The translations under genes and the position numbers were made by a program. This document shows, one piece after another, positions 21,307 through 33,527 of a stretch of DNA of 64,000 nucleotides (positions within the stretch are counted from its first letter, which is position 1; the number at the start of each line of letters is the position of its first letter). The notes under the pieces were generated by a model. It had not been told where the DNA came from. It saw nothing but the letters and a program-made list of their open reading frames with translations, and ran no database searches. The DNA is from Pseudogymnoascus destructans. Lineage: Eukaryota > Ascomycota > Leotiomycetes > Thelebolales > Thelebolaceae. The stretch is taken from assembly GCF_001641265.1 (NCBI RefSeq), contig NW_020167530.1:744001-808000 (forward strand). Reading direction: 5' to 3'.

Positions 21307-24280
21307 ATGAACGGCGAACATACACGCCGACAGTCCGGCATCACAGCTATGGACCATATACCTCAGATCGATCCCCGCCTCGCTGACATCGGTCAGAAGG
21401 TGGAAAGTTCGTATCCCCAGAATCCAACTGCATCCTCCGAACCGCTCCCTAACATTGTGAACCAAGCCGATCTTACGCCTTCAACAACTTTTCCACCACT
21501 TTATCACCCTGCTGGATACGATGCTTCCCAACAACCCCATTACTCACAAGATACCCCGCAATTGCGTGATTTCGGTATTAACAACAACGACGATGGAGCC
21601 TCCGATCCAAACCAATACATGGCGCAGGCAGGAGGTACGCCGGAAGAAGGCACAAACGACCTAAAGAGGCCGCGGGCCTGCGAAGCCTGTCGAGGCTTGA
21701 AAGTTAAATGCGAATTTGACCCTAACAACCAAGAGGGACCCTGCCGAAGATGTACGAAGGCACACCGGAACTGCGTAGTCACTCAGCCGAGTAGGAAACG
21801 CCATAAGAAGACCGACAGCCGCGTGGCAGAGTTGGAGAAGAAAATAGACGCCTTAACAGCGGTGCTCCATGCCACGAGATCCAATACCATCCCGCACAAT
21901 GTTACCGATACTCCAGAGTCACTCAAGCGCCGCCCTTCAAATTCATATGAGCAAGTTACGAATGGCGGATATGGGCCTCAGTTTGGGACGCGCCCTGAAG
22001 TACAATACCCCGCTTTCTCTTCCATACTGTAGCTAATTTGTGGTGAACAGCCTCAAAACTCAAAACCAAACGACTGGACAGTACCGGACCGCCAGTATCC
22101 CAGAATTCCAGATGTCGATAGAGCGGCACCCGTACGAATACACAGACCATCCATAGATAAGGCGGATTCTGGCTCGGCTACCAGACCGCAGATTGTCGTT
22201 GCGGGTCAGAAAAGGAAATATCAGGAGGGTCGAGACTCGAGCGGGCAGAGTTCAGCAGTTGACACCCAAAGCACGAGCCAATTTCCACATCGCATGAATA
22301 GTTATATCTCAGGGCGTGATGAAGGAACTAATTCACCACTTACTACGCGGCCAAACGCACCCAATGAATATGCCGATGTTATCGATAGGGGTGTCATAAC
22401 TGCGGAGTCAGCAACAGCATTGTTCAACAGATATGTAAATGACATGTCTCCACACATGCCCGCAGTCGTATTTCCGCCAGGCACAACTGCAGCTGATATC
22501 CGCAAATCAAAACCTACTCTATTCTTGGCAATACTGAGTGCAGGTGCTTCAACTGATCACCCAGAAGTTCAAATGGTGTTTACCAAGGAAGTGATGCAGA
22601 TATACGCGGATAAGATTATTTGTCGTGGAGAAAAGACTCTCGAATTGGTCCAGGCCTTACTTGTTAGCACAATATGGTACTGGCCGCCAGAACATTTTGA
22701 AGAGCTGAAATTCTATCAGCTCATCCATCTTGCGGCAGTTATGGCCATTGAAATCAATTTAAGCAAGAAAAACAGCTCATGCCAGGCACCAAAGTCTATG
22801 GCTGCGCTGTGGAAAGATCATTTGTGGCGCCGAGCCGCATTTCCGGATGCCTCTTCTATGGAAGCGAAACGGACGTGGGTTAGCTGTTATTTCTTATGCT
22901 GCAATGCTGCCATGGGGCTACGTCGCTCAAATCTTATCCGATGGACATCATATATGGGCGAATGCGTTGAAGTTCTTGAAACCTCCTCTGACGCAGCGCC
23001 TTCGGACAAAGTTCTGTGTCAGTGGGTGAGGAGCCAACATATTGCTGAGGAAGTGGGAACCCAGTTCTCAATGGACGATTCATTTGCGTCAGTTAGCATC
23101 ACGGATCCCAAGGTTCAATATGCTTTGAAAGGATTTGAAAGAGACTTGGAGCACTGGAGTAGCCACATACCGAACGACATACAAAACCGTAAGCCCGCCT
23201 CCCTCTTCCACGATGCTTGATATATCTCCAGCGAATATACTAACATGTGTAATAGCCCTGTTGAAGATGACGGAACATCTTGTAAATCTGTATATGCATG
23301 AGGTTGCCATGCATGTCGATCATAATGTTGAATCTTTTAATGCTCCGTTTACAGAGGAAAAGCTGCGAGGCCCCGACAACCCTGACCAGCAAGCATCGCG
23401 GCCCCTTACGTCAACTCATATTGCGGCTTTATCCACTTGCCTAACCTCAATTGATGGAATTTTCGAGGCTTTTATGTCCCTTGATGTTGATACTATAAGA
23501 GCATTACCTGTTATGCACTTCGTTCGCATTGCATACGCAGTTGTTGTGTTAATCAAGATGCATTTCGCCGCCGCAACTCCCGGCTCTGAGCTTGGCAAAG
23601 TGATTGACAAGAACAATATGAAGGTTGAACAGTACCTCGACGGCCTGCTCGATAAGTTTAAGGCCACCGCTGCTGACAACAAGTCGCGAGCGGGGTCAAA
23701 ATTCCTGATGGTACTGATCATGCTCAAGACTTGGTTTCATCGCCAAACAAACGGCAAGGCAAACAACATGCCAACCGAAGCCGGTGATCAAGGCAAAACG
23801 AACATTCCCAAACATCATCATCAAACTCCCGAGCACCAACAGCAGAAAACATTTAGCCCGGCCAACACGCCGCTTCAGCTTCTCAGCGAAGTGGCTACTG
23901 GAAGCAGTGCGGCACAAACACCTCGTCTCGATACACGCACACAATATCCACCCATGTCTCAACGCCTCTGGGCACAACAAGCAAGTCAGCCACTAAACTA
24001 CCCCGACTCGAATGGGGCTCATGCTCCTCAGGGATACAACAATATGGGTTATAATATCGATCCTGTACTGGGCGCAAATGAACCCGTGGAGTACGATCTA
24101 TCTGGGGGGGACGGCTTCGAGCAGGCCGTAGGGATGACGATTGCGGAGGGGCAACTGGGTCAATATTTCAGCGACGATGCGTTCTTCGGGGTGATGATGG
24201 AGGTGCTGCCGCCGATTTCCTTTGACGACTTTCAATGGAATAGCGGTCCGCTAGATCTCAGTAATAAAGGCGGTATGTAA
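21307..24280 (+). CDS. Zn2Cys6 fungal-specific transcription factor
   Basis: Three exons (21307-21999, 22051-23188, 23256-24280; introns 51 and 67 bp) give 951 aa. The zinc cluster begins CEACRGLKVKC and has spacing C-X2-C-X6-C-X10-C-X2-C-X6-C. A basic linker (SRKRHKKTDSRV) and a short coiled coil (ELEKKIDALTAVL) for dimerisation follow. The middle region, with FNRYVNDMSPHMPAVVFPPG and later LLKMTEHLVNLYMHEVAMH, is the helical regulatory domain typical of this class. The C-terminal 200 residues are Gln/Pro/Asn-rich and acidic at the end. The cluster-plus-linker sequence is shared by a common War1/PriB-like group, so no target is proposed. Start alternatives: 21193 (longer) and 21349 (MDHIPQIDP). 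Confidence 0.88.
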
Positions 24281-24824
24281 AGATGGACCACGTTTTGAGA
24301 CGACATGGGTGATAATGGAAGTAATGACTTTACGAAGTTTGTATTTTGGGCTTGCTATATACTACCCATTGTTTTATTTGCCAGTATGATATACGAACTT
24401 CGTATGAAATGTATATTGTAAAAAATATAAAAATATAAATCCAAGACACCCAAATCAAAAATAATCAAATAATCTGTCCCAATATTATTCTCCCTAACAG
24501 CAGCTACATTACCTACCAACCAGGCAAAGACTCCTATTAAAACTATATATCCAACCGCAACGCCCCGCATTCTACAGCATCTCGCTTTACCGGGTTTTGG
24601 TTAAGACGGAGTATGAGATTGCGAATCCCGGGGATATCGTACGTTCGTGTTTGGCGGGTAGACAGCATTGAAGGGTAATAAATTGGATTGGAGCATAACA
24701 TCAATAACACTAGAGCAGATAATAGTAACGTGTGATAGGTTCACTGTAACAATCTCTGAACGCCTTTTTGAATTTTTGCTAATCATACATGTGTCGTACA
24801 CGTGTGCTATGTGGTATCGTTATG
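24281..24824. other. Convergent intergenic region
   Basis: AT-rich 3' flanks of the Zn2Cys6 gene (+) and OST2 (-). A run of AAAATATAAAAATATAAA lies near 24420. No gene seen. Confidence 0.5.
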
Positions 24825-25461
24825 CTAGTTGATGAAGTTCACACAGAAGAAATGCAGGATCAGGCTACCAAAAACGTAGTCGGCGAATGCTCTGTACTGA
24901 AGTCAGCGACATGTCTCATCACAATTCTAGTTCGCCACGGAATGCTTCATTACCTCTCTGGTGAAATAGACTCAAACTCTGCCTTGTTCTCTGCATTTGT
25001 CTGTATCCTTAACGAAGCTATCCACTACGTTAGATGTATTCAACAACCTGTGCCCGAAATGTAGGTTCACATACCAGTTAAAACGAACTGTCCGACAGTG
25101 GCTGAAAACCCCGAGAGAAACGCATTGAATGGCTACAAGAAATATCAGTAAAATTTCCCTTGATCCGTACGGACTGAACGGCACTCACATAGTTCCCAAC
25201 GATAACGCAATACACAAATTGTAGAACGCCCACCACCACTAAGAATGCCATGAACACATCAATCAGCTTCGTACGCTGGGGTGTCGCCTTCACGTAGTTA
25301 TCCCACATCGCCACGGCAACCTCCTGTGCACTTAGGTTCGCATCTTTCGATTTCGACGTGGCACTTTTGGCGGCGGGCGCTTGCGTGGTTGGAGTTGATG
25401 TGCCGGATTTGTTGATGGGAGGGGAGTGAGTAACGTCACGGGCGTTGCGTTTTGCGGCCAT
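24825..25461 (-). CDS. OST2: Oligosaccharyltransferase subunit OST2/DAD1
   Basis: Small subunit of the ER-membrane oligosaccharyltransferase that transfers the dolichol-linked glycan to Asn. Four exons (25461-25189, 25132-25075, 25017-24954, 24891-24825) with 56-62 bp introns give 153 aa. After a Lys/Ser/Thr-rich cytosolic N-terminus come MWDNYVKATPQRTKLIDVF, a hydrophobic helix (FLVVVGVLQFVYCVIVGNY), PFNAFLSGFSATVGQFVLT, ASLRIQ and a tail ending SLILHFFCVNFIN, all diagnostic of DAD1. Start set at MAAKRN; the frame stays open upstream to 25671 but that part is not family-like. Head-to-head with the TMEM14-like gene (274 bp apart). Confidence 0.95.
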
Positions 25462-25735
25462 CGTAAGAGCAGAAGGGGCAGAGTTGTGGAAGTTGGGATG
25501 ATTCAATGAGCGTGGATTGGAATTGGGGTCTGGGACGCTGTAGAGTACCTTGGGGACACGAAGCTCAATCGTAGCCGCGCCATTGGGACCTTCGAAGCGA
25601 CAGCCGCGTTTATCTACCAGGATGGTGTCACTGGCTTGGCACCTGGGATATATCAACTCCACGACGAACAATTAAGTCTAGAAAACCTTTTTCGATTGCT
25701 CTGAAACATAGTATCTAAACATATACGCAGCAAAA
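25462..25735. promoter_or_regulatory. Short divergent promoter, OST2 / TMEM14-like gene
   Basis: 274 bp between the two start codons. The part next to OST2 is GC-richer and open in the OST2 frame; the part next to 25736 is AT-rich. Confidence 0.55.
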
Positions 25736-26143
25736 ATGGTAGGGAAAATTATGTGAATTATATACTCTTGACTTACCCATGCTAGGTCAACGAAGTCCCC
25801 GCTTATGTGCTTGCGGCTCTCACAGCAGGTGGCGGCATCACCGGATACATTCGCACCGGATCGTTGCCATCTGTTATCGCTGGAACTGCTGTTGGTGCTC
25901 TGGTATGAATGATTCCATGCTGCATGAGATTAAATTAACCGTTCATAGTACGCCCTAGGCGGCTACCGCATTGCCACAAACCAGCAATATGGGCTCGAGC
26001 TCGCCCTCCTTGCCTCCTTGGTGCTTGCTGGCTCATCCATTCCTCGCGCTATTAAGACTCAGAAGGGGCTTCCAATTGGTTTGAGTCTCCTTGCTCTGTA
26101 CGGACTGTTTACGTACGGCACTGCGTATAAGAATAGGTTGTAG
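25736..26143 (+). CDS. TMEM14 family small membrane protein
   Basis: 104 aa, three exons: the start codon alone (25736-25738), 25786-25902 and 25949-26143, with introns of 47 and 46 bp. The product starts MVNEVPAYVLAALTAGGG and continues GYIRTGSLPSVIAGTAVGAL, then Y-x-L-G-GYRI and ASLVLAGSSIPRAIK, ending GLFTYGTAYKNRL. Four hydrophobic helices with Gly-rich turns and the GYxRTGS/SIPRAIKT motifs match the TMEM14 (UPF0136) family. Its animal members are mitochondrial membrane proteins, one of them linked to haem synthesis; function in fungi is unclear. The start-codon-only exon is inferred from donor ATG|GTAGGG and acceptor GCTAG|GTC; no other in-frame ATG precedes the conserved start. Confidence 0.88.
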
Positions 26144-26398
26144 CTGGAGAAGCACCTAGGTTGAAACATGTGTATTCAATTGAAGGAGTTGTTATTCTTT
26201 TGTACTGTACAGTGCCTCGCACGCTGAGTCGAGACTGCTCTTTGCATGCATCCTAATAGTCTGGCAAATCCCATCGCTGCTTGGACGTTTCCTTTAACGC
26301 CTAATGAGACTTCCAAACTCCGCCCAATGTATTCGTATCATAGTCTCCCTTCTCGCCCTCCATTCCTCCCACCAATGCCAATGACCCGTCCGTAGTTC

Positions 26399-26698
26399 TT
26401 ATGACTCCTCGTCAATCTTCGCCCATATGGCCTTGATCTGCTCTCGCTTTATCCTCGCCTTCTCTCGATTCGCCGCCGTCCGCTCCACACGCTGAGCGCG
26501 CAGGCAAAGAGTTACGTCCCTCTTAACACCATTGCACATTCCAACCGCCTTGTACAAAAATCCACGAGAATGGCATTCGTCGAGCATGTTCATGACATCT
26601 TCGCAGGCTATCGTCCGTTAGAAACTTGAGCCCTGTGCGCGGCGGAGAAAGTTGGAGGACATACCCCTATTGTCCTCTGTATGGAGATGAGGATGCAT
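26399..26698 (-). CDS. CMC2: COX assembly mitochondrial protein 2 (CMC2-like, twin CX9C)
   Basis: 80 aa from two exons (26698-26665 and 26607-26399; intron 26608-26664, 57 bp). It begins MHPHLHTEDN, the typical N-terminus of the CMC family. It carries twin CX9C motifs, CEDVMNMLDEC and CNGVKRDVTLC, which form the disulfide-linked helical hairpin imported by Mia40 into the intermembrane space. A Lys/Arg-rich tail follows. The role is in cytochrome c oxidase assembly. Divergent from prefoldin 2, with 208 bp between start codons. Confidence 0.93.
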
Positions 26699-26906
26699 AT
26701 TGACTGTTTTGTAACGCAGATATTATGGTAGTGAGTTAAGTGAGACACGCGATGTTCTGGGCCACAGTCAATGGTAGAGTTGTCGAGGTTCGATGAATTG
26801 AGGGCGGAAATCCAAGCGTCGTTTGGGGAAAGCGGCGAATTCCGCTCTAGGCTATTGAGCTTCTGGGGCTTCCTGTCAACAAGTAAAGCAACATCAACAC
26901 CAAAAG
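26699..26906. promoter_or_regulatory. Short divergent promoter, CMC2 / prefoldin 2
   Basis: 208 bp between the two start codons. It must serve both genes; no strong TATA box is evident. Confidence 0.55.
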
Positions 26907-27498
26907 ATGGCATCACAAATAACTGCTAAAAAGCAGCAAGGTCAGCATATACGTCAGAATTTGCTAAACAAGCATTGCTAACGCTGGTGGGGGGTAGAAC
27001 TGCAGAACCAATACTCCGCCTACAAAAACGGCCTCCAACAGATCGCACAGAAGATTGGGGAAGTGGAACAGGAAGCTGAGGAGCACAAGTAGGTCTCTTT
27101 ATTTGTTATATCGGAATTATGGAGAATACCCCTATCAATTAGGCGTCAAAGGACATGGTTACGCGTTGAGAATGACGTTGGACGGCTTGGAGTACCCCAC
27201 TAACATATCCAGGCTCGTGCTCGAAACTTTGACCCCTCTTCCAGGCGACCGAAAATGTTTCCGCATGATCAACGGCGTTCTGATCGAGAGAACTGTTGAG
27301 GATGTAGTGCCAGCGCTGAAGACCAACTCTGAGGGTTTAGGCAAGGTGCTGGAGGATCTGGTTAAGTCGTATAAAAGACAACAGGAGGAGATGGAGAAGT
27401 GGAAGGTATGTCGTCCTTGATACCCACGCCCAGGTCGAAGAGCCCAATATTAATACCTTGAGTAGAAGAAGAACAATATCCAGGTTGTCCAGCAGTAG
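26907..27498 (+). CDS. GIM4: Prefoldin subunit 2 (GIM4)
   Basis: Beta-class subunit of the prefoldin hexamer that delivers nascent actin and tubulin to the CCT chaperonin. Four exons (26907-26940, 26998-27088, 27213-27405, 27466-27498) give 116 aa. N-terminal helix: ELQNQYSAYKNGLQQIAQKI. The central beta-hairpin region is LTPLPGDRKCFRMINGVLIE with RTVEDVVPAL. The C-terminal helix has LVKSYKRQQEEMEKW, ending KKNNIQVVQQ. The second intron (124 bp) is longer than its neighbours. Each splice junction keeps the frame. Confidence 0.95.
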
Positions 27499-29472
27499 AT
27501 ACGAGGGCTATTGAAGGGTGGCGGAGCTTCGAACGAAGGCAGTGACCTGCTGAGAACGGCCACTGTGGAGGCATAGCGACGGCGTCAGGAGTCAATACTA
27601 CTAAGGACCGAGTTGATAGAAAAATATCATGCACCATTACGAGCTACGACGAATGCTTAGTCTGAATGCCCTTCACGCTTCACCGTGTTGGAAGGCTTGT
27701 GAAGGCCATCATAAAACTAACTTCTGCCGGACTTCAAATCTGTGAAGGGAATCTACTTTTCGGAATTTCACACATTTCCTCAGTCATATCAAATCCTTCA
27801 AACAAGCCGGCCCAGGCCGTCGCCCTCCCCGTCAAGAATAAGCCTAGCCAACAGCATTGATGCGTTGGCACAGTGCAGCCTTGAAGCGGCTAGAGCGTCT
27901 CGCTGCCCAACCACAGCCCCGACCATGCATTGCTACCATATCACAAGGCTGCCATGGGCTCCAAAAGCAAAAATTAGTTGTTGTCGCAATCGTCACATTT
28001 TCACAATGCATTAGCCTCATTCCTAAGTCACAGGGAATATGTCACAGCCTCGCATCGATTGTTTCTCACACCGTGCGTTAGCCTCCTTCAGCCCATTCAC
28101 CGCTCTTGCAGGTTGATTTGACGACGACAGGATTGCCCCGAAAAAACAGGCGAGAGGACTGGTAGCCATCCCATGGATGTCGGCGACTGCCAGCCCCTAC
28201 GTACAATCTCGGAGATGACGGCTTGGTGGATGTTAGATTCCAGATGTACCTCCCTCACCGTCACTCACGCACATGGAGTATCTCCAGGCTTCAGGGGAAG
28301 ACTAGGTACAGGCCATTTCTCGCCATTGTGCAGCTGGGAAAACATGTACTCAGTACATCTAGGCAGGTCACTGGTGCTATTGGCTGCGTAACTTACCTCT
28401 CTAACAATGCATTGTGGTGTTTGTGTGTACATAACCGTCATTTTTGGACTCGGTATGGTATGTACCATAACAACTACTTGACGCGAAAAGCGTGGTAAAC
28501 ATGGAACATGGCAACGGAGGGATATAATATATGTAGCTGGAATGAATATGTGTGAACATTGCACAGCGCATACATCTCTATACGCAAGCCAAAGCTTGGA
28601 CCCCAATTCCCCAGGCGCAGACGTCAATTCCCGAGAGATCCATCGTACACTACGGAGTACTTCCCTACCTTACCTTAGTGGAACATGCTTGCTACCTCCA
28701 CACTCGCCAACCCCCCCATTGTCATCAAACCCGTGCTGCACCTCTCCTCGCGGCGTCCAACGAAACTTTACAATTCATCCGATTCTCCCTGGCTCTAAAA
28801 GGTCGCTGGCATCTGACCTACATACTTCGCTCTTGTCCGGGTCTAACGCGCAACCCCACGTTCCACTTCCGCCGTATTACGCTGCACGCAATATCGAAGC
28901 CTAACTTACATTGTGCCAGAATTGTGCCAACCCCAACTGCACCCGCTACGATTGAATATCAAAATAAGCAAACCCAGGCCGCGTTATATGCTTTAACTCA
29001 GGTGAGTAGTATACGGAAAGCCCTATCCTGGCTGCCTGCCCGCTGCCCTGGCTTTTGTTATTTTTACCGCTTCGTGCCCAAGACCCTGACGCGACCTTGC
29101 AGTAGGACCACCGCACCCAGCCCTCCGATCCCAAGGGCATCCAAGCCCGAGTCTAGTAGCTTCTAGCCCACTTTCTAAACAACGGTGTAACATTTCCTCC
29201 CGCACACAGGATACGCGCATATAGGAATTGAACGCTGTGCGAGCTAAACCGCCACTTCGCCCGCTCCGCACCTTCACGCCGACCTCAGTCAGCGTGCATG
29301 ACAGGGTATACACGGCTCTTCTCTTCGTGGCCGATCAACACAGCCCACTATTTCGTGCAGGAGTCGCGCAAGCCCTGATTCCAACGTGTAAGCAAACACT
29401 TCAGAGCCAACGTGGCAACCAAGGAAATCGAAGGAAGCCAGAAGCCGAAGTCTGCAGGTATCCATATACATC
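27499..29472. other. 2-kb intergenic region upstream of HAP3
   Basis: No gene supported. Open frames on + near 28542-29166 have no domain and read like CT-rich leader sequence. Several copies of a TACGGAGTAC-like motif are present (for example 28654-28663). Probably promoter and long 5' leader of the HAP3 gene. Confidence 0.5.
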
Positions 29473-30572
29473 ATGTCGGCATCCCCTCCAAAAGAACCGG
29501 ATGTTGAACAAGGAGTACAATCGCCTGGCAACGGAGAAGGACCTATGGATTCTCAAGACCCACACGCCTCTGGACTGGGCTACGAGTTCGAAGTGAAAGA
29601 GCAGGACCGATGGCTGCCAATAGCAAATGGTTAGTCACCCCCTTCTCCAATTTTGATTTGTTCGCGCGGAGCAATTGTGTCTATACGTGCACGTTTAAGC
29701 TCGCCCCTACTGGCATCGCTTCCATTTGTCATATTTCAGTATTTGCGCATGTGGCCCCATTTGGCCACTCGTCAAGCTTGAAGCGCAAAGTCTTGAGCTT
29801 CAGATGTGCTACCGCGACGAGGTTCCCAGCAATGTCCCAAGACTCTTCTTCCCCAGTTGAACAGGCGCGCCGCTCTTCTAGGTCTAAGAGAAATGATGGT
29901 GGATCTGACGCTGACATTCGTAACTTTGCACCAGTTGCTCGAATCATGAAAACGGCGCTACCAGAAAATGCAAAGATTGCAAAGGAAGCTAAAGAATGCA
30001 TGCAAGAATGCGTCAGCGAATTCATTAGCTTCATCACAAGCGAAGGTAGGTCCTGAATATTGTATTTGATCAGAGTCTGCCATGCTGACAATTAAATATA
30101 GCTTCTGAGAAATGCCACCAAGAAAAGAGAAAAACTGTTAACGGAGAGGATATCCTTTTCGCCATGACCTCATTGGGCTTCGAGAATTACGCTGAGGCCC
30201 TGAAGATCTATTTGGCAAAATACCGCGAAGTAGGTCCACATTAATAATCCTGATCCGTTTATTATCAGTCATAATATATACAGTTTGTTTCATAGGACCT
30301 CATCTAATCCTTCGATGTAGACACAGTCGGCTAGAGGTGAGAGCCAGCAAAATCGCCCCAACAGCCAAGGCTTCGGGTCAGCTGCTGCAGTTGGGTCATC
30401 AGCCGGTGTGAATGCAGCAGGAGGAACCTTCAACAGCACCGAGGGGTCAAACAATATCCTTGGAGGCCAGCAGGCAGAATCTGGGGAACATGACCCGAGC
30501 GGCTTTGGAGGCTTGTACAGCACCGGCATGCAAGGCGGACACAATGGATCTGTTGGAGGAGACGGATACTAA
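29473..30572 (+). CDS. hapC: CCAAT-binding factor subunit HAP3 / NF-YB (HapC)
   Basis: Histone-fold subunit of the CCAAT-binding complex, a global regulator of respiration and iron and redox genes in fungi. Four exons (29473-29629, 29935-30045, 30102-30229, 30321-30572) give 215 aa. The conserved core starts EQDRWLPIANVARIMK (split by intron 1), then ENAKIAKEAKECMQECVSEF, ISFITSEASEKC, the HQEKRKTVNGEDILFAM motif and LGFENYAEALKIYL. The C-terminal 84 residues are Gly/Ser/Asn-rich low complexity. Intron 1 is 305 bp, several times the local norm, and its 3' part is open in frame with exon 2 (see findings). The exon 4 acceptor could be six bases later (ACACAG). Confidence 0.95.
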
Positions 30573-31389
30573 GCTGTTTTTCCAGATGATGCGACTCACT
30601 TTGGCCATTACGGTTCTCCGATATGCGCTTGAGGATGCTGCCTATCATTGGCGTGTATGACTACAAAAACGACTCTATGTGGTACGGATAGCCTTTGGCT
30701 GGTCTCTGGCTGCTGATTAAAAGGGGTCAATTATTATATTTGGACGCTTCTGGCTGTACAGGGAGTCGCGGGCCAAAAGTATGGGTGGCGGCGATATTTA
30801 GACTTTTCGCTCCTAATGAGCACCAGGAATGCGGGGCTTTCTTTTGGGGAGCATAGGATTGTATGTTCGAGGTTAGGTGTACACGGTCTACTAAGGATAA
30901 GTAGAGTGTAAGGTGGCGGTTATACGGAATGTTTCAAATGATACTTATAATTTCTTGGTATTTCAATGATGCAATAAATACATATAAAATATAAACCCAA
31001 CGTACCTGTAAAAGGATTTAGCACCAAGAATGAAACTAGTTTCGAAGTTAAATTATACGGCATAATTCACAACATATCCATACAGTAAATAAGGTATTGA
31101 TAAAAATTACAATAAAAACGCAGTCGACAAAAACTTCCTCGCATTACGCAGTCCAGCACGTCAACTGTGAAGGCACGTGCACACCCGATAAGAGTAGCGC
31201 ACAAAACTCTTGGAACATTTTCTGACGACGAATCTGCCTAACACGCGACCACAAAACTCACTTCAACCCTTCCGTGGACCCCATACCGACTGGCGCGGCC
31301 ACATACACTCTACACAATACACATTCATGATATTGAACTGCTTCATGTAAGGGGCTGTCAGGCTCTTATTCATAGGCTGTCGCGCTCCC
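30573..31389. other. Intergenic, HAP3 3' flank and RRN3 promoter
   Basis: AT-rich in 30920-31130, then the RRN3 promoter. No gene seen. Confidence 0.5.
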
Positions 31390-33527
31390 ATGGCGCCAAT
31401 GGTTCGCCCTTCACCAACACACTTTCAACCGTCAGGCTCGTCGGCTTCGAAACCTACTCCAACCAAGACGTTATTGCGAAAATCAGCACTCGCTGGAAAA
31501 CGAAAACTCGACGATGCTGGTCTTGATTTAGACGGTGACGACATCTCTGCCTCTATGAACCCTGCAAAGCGCTCCAGGATGGTGACCTTCAACCCACTTG
31601 TGCAAGAACAACTTTTTACTTCATCGCCTGAGGCACCAACCGACTTATACGATGTTAGAAGGCTTGTGAGGAAAGCGCTAGATGAACATAATAGAGCCGG
31701 AGGGGACGATTGTCGATACGATGGCCTCAAGGAAGTTTTTTCAACGAAGAACAGGCCGCAGGGTAAAGCGGAGACTGATCTTATGAGGGCGCATTTGTTG
31801 GCTTTGACTAACTGTGTCTCGCTGCTGGGAAAGAACTCGTCAGGACTCGTCCGGGCTGTCTTGGAGTCGGAGTGGGTTGGTAGAGATGAGCCGTACGTCA
31901 GGGCGTATGTGAACTTCCTGAGCAACCTAGCCAGCGCACAGGGTGCTTATGTCGGAACCGTTCTATCTATGCTGGTTGAGAAATTCTCTACATGTATATG
32001 CGACCCGTCATACGAGATTAACAGTATAACTGACAAAATGCAGTGCGCATCTCAAATGGAAGGTTGGACGACTGCCCCATCGTTCACCGCACCCAGCTGT
32101 CGGCTCGCGTTCACACTGCTCTCAAATATCTATTGCGCCTGATCCCTTCAGCATCCGGGACACTCGCACCCATCCTCGCGGCAAAATTCCCTTTCTCCGA
32201 TGAGTCGAAGAAAGCTCACATGGCGTACATCAACAACTTAATAAAGATCATCGATTACGCACCAGAGTTAAAGTCGGACATTTTTGCGCTAATCACGGAA
32301 AGGCTTGTCAAGATTGATGTCCAAATGCAAATTGACCTGGATGACGATGTGGCTGCAGCAGTTGTCCAGTCAGTGTCGAATCGTTCGGACTTAACCGGAG
32401 AGGATGATTCCGAGGCGGACGACAGCGATTCGGATTCCGATGCGAGCGACGACTCCCTGGACGATGAGCAAAACCGCGTCAAGGCAATGCACGAGAACGT
32501 TGAGAAGATGGATGCCATCCTGGATACCCTCTTCGAACTCTATACCCCGCACTTTGAGGATCCACTTAGCTCCAGCGCAATATCTACGTTTGATACCTTA
32601 CTGTCTCACTTTCGTAACATTATTTTACCGACATACCGTTCACGCCATACCCAATTCCTCTTGTTTCACTTCGCCCAGACTTCGGAGCACCTTATCGACA
32701 CCTTTGCAGGAGAATGCGTTGACCTCGCCTTCAAGTCTGGCCGCCCGGCTGTATTAAAGCAATCCGCTGCAGCATACCTCGCATCATTCGTTTCTCGTGG
32801 CGCCAATGTACTCCCACATGTTGTGCGTGATGTTTTCGACTATATCGGCACTAATCTTGATCTCATCCGGTCTGAGAATGAACTTTCGTGTCGGGGACCG
32901 GACCTTCAACGCTATAGCACATTTTATGCGACTACCCAGGCCCTCCTGTACATATTTTGTTTCCGCTGGCGTGACCTTGTGGTCTCTCCATCTGCCGAAG
33001 AGGGTGAGATTGACGAAGAGGACTTTGTTGGCCGGGACCTGGAATGGCGCGCTGGAGTAAAGGAACTCCTAGACCGCACAATCTATTCTAAGCTCAACCC
33101 GCTGAAAATTTGTGCCCCATCAATCGTGGAAGAGTTTGCGAAGATTGCACACCACCTACGCTTCATGTATGTCTATCCGCTTCTGGCAACAAACAAGCGG
33201 ATTAGGCTCTCGCAGTTTGCATTAGGTGCAGGGAACGCATCTTCTGGCTTATTGAGAGACAGCGGCTTTTCAACAGGGGTAGCCACAGAGGATGGCGAAG
33301 AAGAGAGCTGGCACCAGCTTGTGGCATATTTCCCATTTGATCCTTATCAGCTACCAAAGAGTCGGAGATGGGTCGAGAATGATTACGTGGCTTGGAGAGG
33401 CGTACCTGGACTGCGTCAAGATGAAGAAGAAGAAGAAGATGATAGCACTGATTCTGGGGAAGATGATAGCGGGGATGACGACGACGATGTAGAGGTCGAC
33501 ACAGCAACGGATGACGAGGAGAACTAA
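31390..33527 (+). CDS. RRN3: RNA polymerase I transcription initiation factor RRN3 (TIF-IA)
   Basis: Bridges RNA polymerase I to the rDNA core promoter factors in the nucleolus. Two exons (31390-31993 and 32044-33527; intron 50 bp) give 695 aa. The body is a long HEAT-repeat-like helical protein with family landmarks: LTNCVSLLGKNSSGLVRAVL, LKYLLRLIPSASGTLAPIL, FPFSDESKKAHMAYINNL, LFHFAQTSEHLIDTFAGECV, AYLASFVSRGANVLPHVV and LNPLKICAPSIVEEFA. A serine/aspartate-rich acidic insert (about residues 320-340) and a very acidic C-terminus (DDDDDVEVDTATDDEEN) are also typical and are phosphoregulated in known members. Confidence 0.95.

Noticed and set aside
25462..25671. N-terminal extension of OST2
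   Set aside because: The frame is open, but the sequence is not family-like; OST2 normally starts with a short Lys/Ser-rich tail at the chosen ATG.
28542..29166. 200-codon open frame upstream of HAP3 as a gene
   Set aside because: Composition is that of CT-rich leader DNA in one frame; no motif or family resemblance.
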